DNA of 64,000 nucleotides, from NCBI RefSeq assembly GCF_000801105.2, contig NC_079515.1, forward strand, positions 21,289,407 through 21,353,406. The letters are read 5' to 3'. Below the pieces are notes generated by a model. The model saw only the letters and a list, made by a program, of their open reading frames with translations, had not been told where the DNA came from and made no database searches. Shown one piece after another: positions 58,266-64,000 of this stretch. The DNA is from Raphanus sativus (Eukaryota > Streptophyta > Magnoliopsida > Brassicales > Brassicaceae). Each line of letters opens with the position of its first letter. Position 1 is the stretch's first letter. A program made the translations under genes and the position numbers.

Positions 58266-59940
58266 CTCAAATACTCGAAAAACTCAGAGCAAAGCCTCGA
58301 AATATACCAGAGAATACGATTACGAAAATTTGAGGAGACAACCAATCTGAAGAAGAAACTTACGGATACTAGAGAAGACGATAACAAGACGATAACGGAC
58401 ACCCGATTTCAGAGAAAATACTAGAGAAGACGATAACAAGACGATAACAGAGATTGTTTCAGAGAATTCGCTTTAACGAGAAGAGGTGTAGTGAATACGA
58501 TTCGACAGCAGTTAGGTGGGAGAACAGTGTCGGAGAGTTGAACGTTCGTCTTTAAATTTTTCTTCCTGTTTTGTGACATGGTGTGATTAATACTGATGTG
58601 GATTTTCAAATTAAAATTAATCACAACTAAAAAAAATAATAAAAGGCTTAAACAGTAATTTACTAGGATTCTGAAAACACTCTAGTAATTTTCAAAAAGA
58701 TTTGTACTAGTCTAGTCGTTATCCAACTTTTTGTATTAGTCTAGTAATTTTCTCATATATTTTTTTCGTTGGAGGAGCTTTTGCGCAGAGCTTAATCTGA
58801 GGACTTTGTTTCCCACACAACTGGTTTACAAAACAGACCCATAGTTACCACAAAGAAAGAGAAAATCAGTGCATAAAGAATTGATGGTTTGAATAGGATC
58901 TGGTGATTACCTTTCGTCAATGAATCCCCTAGTCTATATTTGAGAAGTGATTTTGACATGTGTTATCACCATATTAATTTTAAAAGAAAAATTATGACAT
59001 GACACACTCACATTGATGACATGGCTTGAAATAAATTATGACATGGATATTTACATTTAGTGTTGATTTATATTTAAGATATTTTTTTAAAAATATGATA
59101 ATAACTTATAGATAATTATGACATATTTACATTTAATATTGATTTATATTTAAGGTAAGTTTTTAAAATATGGTAATAATTTATATATCATAATTAATAT
59201 AAAATAAATAATAAATTAAATAAAAATATAATAATAATTAAAATTTCGAAATATTATTTAGCTATATTTTTATAAGTATATTTTTTAAAAAAATAATAAT
59301 TTTCATTAAATAGTAACATGGACATTTACTTTTATTGTTGATTTGTATTTTTAGTAAGTTTTTAAAATATGGTAATAACTCATAGATCATCAGTAATATA
59401 GCAATAAATAATATTATGTTATAAAAAGAAATATAATATTATTTTGGATTTTTCAATAGTTAATTTTATTTTATAATAATTATTAGTAAAACAATTATTC
59501 AAAATTATACAGTTTTTAAATGTAATTTTCTAATCCAATACTATTAGTTTATTTTTAAGATCCACAAATTTTAGAAAATTATTTAGTTTTATGTTTTGAT
59601 AATTATACACTTAACAAAATTTTCTCTTACATTTACAAAATTTGATTTAATATATTTTACAAAAAGATATACATATATATTAGTATATTACTAAATATAC
59701 ATTGAATAAAAATATTTTTTAATCTTAAAGTTTTACATATGATTAAATAAAGATTGTATATTGTAAGAAATAATAAAATCAAAAATTAACAAAATCAAAA
59801 AATTAACAAAATTTATATTTCAAAATAAATTTATATTTTAAAAGTTTTATTTCTGCACATTGCAGGAAAACACCTAATAGCATGTAACCCTCATCAACGA
59901 AGTCTTTTGTTAACATAGATAGATTTATTCTGTATCAAAA
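58266..59940. other. MULE right terminus, then AT-rich tandem repeats
   Basis: Positions 58266-58754 are likely leader and terminal MULE sequence; CTAGTAATTTTC occurs twice near the end. Positions 58760-58930 may be gene-derived but are unassigned. A ~110-170-bp unit with GACAT(GG)ATATTTACATTTA ... TGTTGATTTATATTTAAG ... TAATAACTTATAGAT recurs at about 59030, 59115 and 59320. No gene was seen. Confidence 0.5.
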
Positions 59941-60200
59941 TTGATAGACTTTCGTGTCTTGTGCATCTTTTTAAAAGAACAAAAAATCAGCTCATACATT
60001 TGTAACGTTTGTGTTAATAAAGCACTAGGGCAAATCATATATATATATATAATATATATATATATATAAAGCATTGATAGAGAAAACTCAACCATCAAAA
60101 GGTTTTATTTATGTTCCTAGAAAGCGAACAATCGATAGAAGAAAAGACTCAACCATTAAAAGGGAACGAACAAATATAATAGAAAAAAAAAAGCGAACAA

Positions 60201-60767
60201 TTAAAGGAACCTAAAAAGCCTTTTAGTAAAAGTAGTCAACAAAGGATCAGATTGATCTTCTTCTTCTTCTATGACGCAATCGACAGAAGCCAGATATTGT
60301 TCTTTGCAACAACCTCCTTCTCCTTTGGTGAAGAACTCATGAATCCCCAAAAAGACTTCGACTTCTCCTCCAGGAAAGGTGGATTCAAGTTCCTTCAACG
60401 TTCCCTTGTCAATTTCTCCGTCAATAATCTCTTTATACTTATTATGATAGTAATCAGAGTGGGCTTCCATACACTCCAACATGGCCTTCTGCTTATACTC
60501 ATCAGGGCATTCTGCAAGTGCCACAAATGATTCTTTGCAAGCACCTCCTTTCATGTAGTCAGAAAACTTAACTTCTTCGTCGTCGTGTAAATCTGCGGCT
60601 TTGAAAACCTCAGTCACCACTTTTTTACTGAGTTCCTTCACCTTGGGAAGAGCCATCGCACACTCCATCAGTTTATTCACGGCTTCTTCGCAATCGCCTA
60701 CATGTGGAGAACAAGTGGACGGCGGCGGGACTTGGTCGTTTGAAGAATGGGACTCAGAATTCACCAT
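60201..60767 (-). CDS. GCK-domain-containing protein (intact)
   Basis: A single-exon frame of 188 residues from ATG at 60767. After an N-terminal Ser/Pro tail come Cys-spaced blocks: CSPHVGDCEEAVNKLMECAM, MKGGACKESFVALAECPDEY, MLECMEAHSDYYHNKYKEII, then FPGGEVEVFLGIHE, FFTKGEGGCCKEQYLASVDC and a C-terminal SDPLLTTFTKRLFRFL. The repeated CxK/Cys pairs define the plant GCK domain (function unknown; twin-Cys helical hairpin appearance). It is paralogous to the truncated copy at 25855-26118, with matching 3' flank. A (TA)n tract lies downstream at about 60038-60067. Confidence 0.85.
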   Translation of the reverse strand: MVNSESHSSNDQVPPPSTCSPHVGDCEEAVNKLMECAMALPKVKELSKKVVTEVFKAADLHDDEEVKFSDYMKGGACKESFVALAECPDEYKQKAMLECMEAHSDYYHNKYKEIIDGEIDKGTLKELESTFPGGEVEVFLGIHEFFTKGEGGCCKEQYLASVDCVIEEEEDQSDPLLTTFTKRLFRFL

Positions 60768-60857
60768 ATTTGCTTAAATGGTGGCTGTGTTTTTAGACAA
60801 AATAAAGTAGCATTATATATATATACACATATATTGGGGATCTGAGCTTGCAACGCA

Positions 60858-61020
60858 AGGTGAGAGAAAATGGAAGTTTTCCAATAAGAAGAAGATACCT
60901 AGACAAAAATGACATTTATAGATACAGGGGATGTGAGTTTGCTTGGGAAGCAAGGCGAGAGAAATATGAAAGTTTGCCAAGGCGAGAGAAATATGAAAGT
61001 TTGCCAAAATCGACAACCAT
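60858..61020 (+). repeat. 25-bp tandem repeat
   Basis: AAGGCGAGAGAAATATGAAA plus GTTTGCC occurs twice in tandem (60952-61004), with a third diverged copy near 60855-60880. Noncoding, upstream of the GCK gene. Confidence 0.7.
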
Positions 61021-61059
61021 TAATATAAATATACATACCTTTAATATAAGTGCAACGAG

Positions 61060-61500
61060 ATTTTTTTTTTTCCCAAATTGAAATTATATAAATGAAAGCC
61101 TAAAGGCCCAACAAACAGACAACAAGGACGAAGCCCACAACAGACAAGCCAACAAGGGCCGAGACCACAACGGACCCAAAAACCGCGAAATACAACACTG
61201 GTCCAACAGTCCACATCCACGAGGCCCACCAGACACGACCGACCTTGCACCACGTGTTTGCATCCTCTTCACCCAGGAGCCACGTGTCGCACCCACCACG
61301 ACTCAATCGTCACCACACTGCCTCCTCTCCGACAGTCGCGATCGGAAACTAGATTCATCGGGGGCGTCTGAGATAAGATCCATAGATCGCCGGAATCCGT
61401 GGTCACAACCTCACCGTCTTTTCTTGGCTTGGTTCACCGAGATCTTCATCGGGTCTCACCCGAGATCTCAACCACCGCCATCGAAACCACCGACTTTGGT
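61060..61500 (-). mobile_element. LINE-like fragment with poly(A) (minus strand)
   Basis: Read on the minus strand, the segment ends GGCCTTTAGGCTTTCATTTA ... TTTCAATTTGGG followed by about a dozen A (61060-61072). This is the look of a non-LTR retroelement 3' end. The 5' part is GC-richer than anything nearby and carries GGCGGTGGTTGAGATCTCGG. No reverse transcriptase or endonuclease frame is present, so it would be a short truncated or internally deleted copy. No target duplication was found. Confidence 0.4.
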
Positions 61501-62340
61501 AAAGACCATACTAACTCATCTACATATATAAATAGCACAATATATTAAAAAGTAAAATTTCTAAACATTTTTCAAAAAAGATTGTACGGTTCCTGATGCA
61601 GTTTGGGTTTGATATTGGTTTCGGATATAACACTTTATGAGCCATTCAATTATATAGATCATATCTAATAGAATATGAGACTTTGATTTTCGGATTGATT
61701 CGGAGTCATGCTTTTTCTGGTATGAATATTCTTGAATAATTTATGGTAGGTAAATACTAAGAAAATATAATATGTTGCAAACTTTATGAATAAAGTTTAA
61801 AAATAATTTTTGTAATGCATATGGTATAAATATTAGTTATGCAACTTGACATATTTAATATATTTACCAAAATTATATATATATTTTTAAAAAATAAAAT
61901 AAATTCTTTTTTCAAAAAAATATAACCGTCCTTGAGTCAAAATCTAGTTAATAGGTTAAAACGTTACATAAACACGAAGTTACAAAAAGGCATCATCAGC
62001 TCGTCTCGTGGAAGCTTGTTTTTTTTGAATAAGTGTGAAAGGTTTTGTTACAAATTTTATGATATTTTTTTTAAAAAAAAACAAATGTTTGTCGTTTGAT
62101 CAAAAAAAAAAAAAAAAAACAAATGTTTGTCGAAGCTCATCACTTCTCTTAGATGTTGTACAAATTTTGAAAGAAAATTCAAATCTATGTTTAGTAAAGA
62201 AAAATGTATACTCGTTGAGCTATCTTAACTGTGTGAACAATGATGATAGACCTCTTTTTCTTCTGGTTTTGTTTGAAACAAATTTCAAAGGCTATAAACA
62301 GTTAAGATCCAGCGACCGTGGAATCTGTCTGAGAAGTTGA
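61500..62340. other. Intergenic with a degenerate Helitron 3' end
   Basis: ATAACCGTCCTTGAGTCAAAATCTAG followed by T (61922-61948) resembles a Helitron terminus with a degraded hairpin; no 5' end could be paired. The tandem AAAAAAACAAATGTTTGTCG occurs twice (62075-62095 and 62110-62130). No gene was seen. Confidence 0.4.
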
Positions 62341-62344
62341 AACT

Positions 62345-62875
62345 GGATCTCTAACACTCTCCAACCGGCTGTCACAAACATTATCCGGTGGGCATTTACG
62401 TGACAGAAACACTCAGTCCATGAATTCGTATAAAACGATTCAGGAGACAAAACGTTTATGAGGCCTTCCAAAGTTTGTCTTCATCATTACTCGTCTCACT
62501 GCTTCTTCCAATCCAGCCGTTTTTCCTTTCGCTCTAGCTACGAAAACTGGAGCTAAAGCTTTCCTGTCCTGTCTGATTGTGCTCCGGAAACCGTACCTAA
62601 TGAGATTGTTGGCGAAGTTGCTCGGTCCATCATACGTTGGCATAAAAATATTCGGACATGAGACAGACCATGTAATCCACAGCTGATCCTATTAATCCTT
62701 GTGAGTTTCGTGACAGCTCCTCCGAAGGGTCCACCGAGCTATGGTTGTCAAGCCGTGGGAATAAGGTTCGAAACGGTTTCATGAACCGTTCCCCGCCGAA
62801 AAGTTCACCAGCCGCTAGGTATATCCTTGTGGAGTTGTCGAATCTCATTGCTCTCACTATAAGACCTAACTGCAC
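62345..62875 (-). pseudogene. O-fucosyltransferase family protein, C-terminal fragment
   Basis: Minus-strand blocks match the end of plant GDP-fucose O-fucosyltransferase-like proteins (Golgi glycosyltransferases): QLGLIVRAMRFDNSTRIYLA, AGELFGGERFMKPFRTLFPR, MPTYDGPSNFANNL, GFRSTIRQDRKALAPVFVA, MMKTNFGRPHKR, SPESFYTNSWTECFC and KCPPDNVCDSRLESVRD. They lie in several frames: an extra base before MPTYDG (about 62645), a shift between HKR and SPES (about 62450), and another before KCPP. A few codons are missing between ANNL and GFRS. The upstream catalytic N-terminal part is not present, so this is a 3' gene remnant. Confidence 0.8.
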
Positions 62876-62959
62876 CCACGAGACAACTAACCCACCATGT
62901 GAACTTTTCGAACCTTTGTCTTATATAAATTGCATACAGACAACCAATTTGCATGTCTT

Positions 62960-64000
62960 GCAAAGAAGTTGGTTGCCTTTGTATTATACAAATTGCATTA
63001 CCTAGCTAGTAATAATAATTACAGAAAATCTAATTAATATTTTGTAGGAAAAAATGCAATTTAATAAAAGGGACTATAACTTGTTTTTTTTTTTTGCAAC
63101 AGAAACAAACCTGTCAATATCATGCCAAAACGAGTTTGCATCTAATTCAGGTAAAACAAGTGTAGCATTAAGAAGACAAGAAGAAGAACTGATCTTCCAA
63201 ATTCATCTACTCAAAATACCAAAGACTCAAAGTCAACACAAGAAGAAGAACTGATCTTCAGCTACAAAATCACTACTCAAAATGCACATATTCTCCCAGA
63301 GATCTTCCAAATTCATCTACTCAAATACCAAAGGCTTAAATTCAACACAAGAAAAAAACTGATATCTTCAGCTAACAAAACTCAAAATCCATACTAAAGA
63401 GTGAAGTAACAACCTTAGATGAACGCGTAGGCTCGGGATGTTAGCTGAGAAGAGGAGCGAGCGAGAGAGTACATATGAGTAGAACTATGACTCCGACAAA
63501 ATTGCATCTCAGCAACCCAAAAGAGGTTCAATCTCTCACTTTCGCATCGGCACGTTCGCAATCAGGAATTCTTCTTCTACAGTGATTTGAGAATTTGAAA
63601 ACTCTCTACGTTTCTTTCTCATGAGATGTAGTTTTCGGATTACCCAAGTCGGTTATCTTGATCAAACCGGCCGGTTTATTATTTTCGAATGAGCTTCGAT
63701 TATTATTGATTCATTATTGTTTTAAAAATCGTCTAAAATTTACTAAGTGGTATTGAATCTAGGAATTTAATTGAATCTGAAAGAATTCATAAATAAAAAC
63801 ATTTGCAGTATTTTAAAAGGTTTGATTGTTGTAAACCATACGGTTCAAGGAATGTTTCATAACCGTCTTTGTATTGCTTTGATTAAACCGGCATCATTAT
63901 GTGGATTGGACCTTGTTCCTTTCATTTATACTTGGCCGACTTCTCCTTGTATTTTGGAGAGTCCCACATCGACTAACTTGTTGTTAAGTCGGCCATTGCT
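62960..64000. other. Intergenic with a ~70-bp duplication and possible LTR edge
   Basis: GATCTTCCAAATTCATCTAC ... CAACACAAGAA ... CTGAT(AT)CTTCAGCTA occurs at 63193-63262 and again at 63301-63377. Near the end, GGAGAGTCCCACATCGACTA (63956-63975) resembles the AGTCCCACATCG string seen near the start of many plant LTRs, but the window stops too soon to judge. No gene was recognised. Confidence 0.4.

Larger units (their letters stand above)
29260..58754. mobile_element. Giant Mutator-like (VANDAL/KAONASHI-type) region, ~29.5 kb
   Basis: The region holds a MuDR transposase gene, two DUF1985-ULP1 genes and captured or amplified genes, all embedded in noncoding DNA full of GGCTGAGTTA variants. The motif is absent from the rest of the window. 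Candidate ends: GGCAAAATAATCATACAGAA at 29260 and, inverted on the right, GAGAAAATTACTAGACTAAT ending at 58754. A shared inner block TACAAATCTTTTT..ATTACT lies about 100 bp (left) and 50 bp (right) inside. Flanking 9-mers ATATTGTAT and ATATATTTT agree at six positions, so the target duplication is only suggestive. It may be one composite element or several nested relatives. Confidence 0.6.

Noticed and set aside
61060..61500. Arg/Ala-rich GC-rich segment considered as a host gene exon
   Set aside because: No consistent frame; a poly(A)-like end on the minus strand fits a retroelement tail better.
63956..64000. Possible LTR start (AGTCCCACATCG string)
   Set aside because: Only 45 bases before the window ends; the similarity is too short to call an element.

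Overview
The window is plant nuclear DNA, most likely from the Brassicaceae (Brassica/Raphanus/Arabidopsis relatives). Evidence: AT-rich intergenic sequence, GT-AG introns, Arabidopsis-type Helitron ends (TCTATACTATTAAA ... CTAGT), a CACTACAAGAAAA CACTA transposon, GCK-domain genes, and DUF1985-ULP1 and MuDR genes of the Arabidopsis VANDAL/KAONASHI style. There is no bacterial-type gene organisation. Almost everything is transposon or gene debris. Only a few open frames look intact: a GCK-domain gene, a PLATZ gene, a small two-exon transposon gene, and the TNPA/PTTA-like gene of the CACTA element.

Layout. 1-10087: the 3' end of a plus-strand LTR retrotransposon whose 3' LTR (822-10087) is split by a 7.9-kb CACTA element (1410-9327, 14-bp perfect TIRs, TTG target duplication). 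The CACTA carries a spliced, intact PTTA/TNPA-like gene and a decayed TNPD-like transposase gene, both on the minus strand. 10088-26450: intergenic sequence with GTTCGG-rich repeats, a foldback element with tRNA-like arms, Helitrons, a solo LTR, a copia fragment, a 127-nt GA microsatellite, a 23-nt C run, and pseudogene pieces of ascorbate peroxidase, a ferric-chelate reductase (FRO) and a GCK-domain gene. 26450-28930: ATAGTAT-rich sequence with a degenerate tandem repeat, probably the end of a separate MULE.

About 29260-58754: the most interesting part, an approximately 29-kb Mutator-like (VANDAL/KAONASHI-type) region. It is peppered with a short motif, GGCTGAGTTA. By eye I count about 54 plus-strand and a dozen minus-strand exact copies of GCTGAGTTA. 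They lie in noncoding DNA and introns and, in two genes, inside the coding sequence. Cargo: a MuDR transposase (two in-frame stops, first catalytic Asp changed to Asn), two paralogous DUF1985-ULP1 (VANC/KIU-like) genes, four F-box-like gene copies, a two-exon small gene family (three copies), small coiled-coil genes, an OB-fold (RPA1/DUF223-like) gene, a GRF zinc-finger fragment, and an apparently intact PLATZ transcription-factor gene. My working hypothesis is that this is a sequence-specific anti-silencing system analogous to Arabidopsis VANC, but with a different recognition motif.

58760-64000: AT-rich tandem-repeat DNA, an intact GCK-domain gene (60201-60767) paralogous to the broken copy at 25855, a LINE-like fragment, a Helitron end, a frameshifted O-fucosyltransferase gene fragment, and an unannotated tail with a local duplication. 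The two GCK copies bracket the MULE region.
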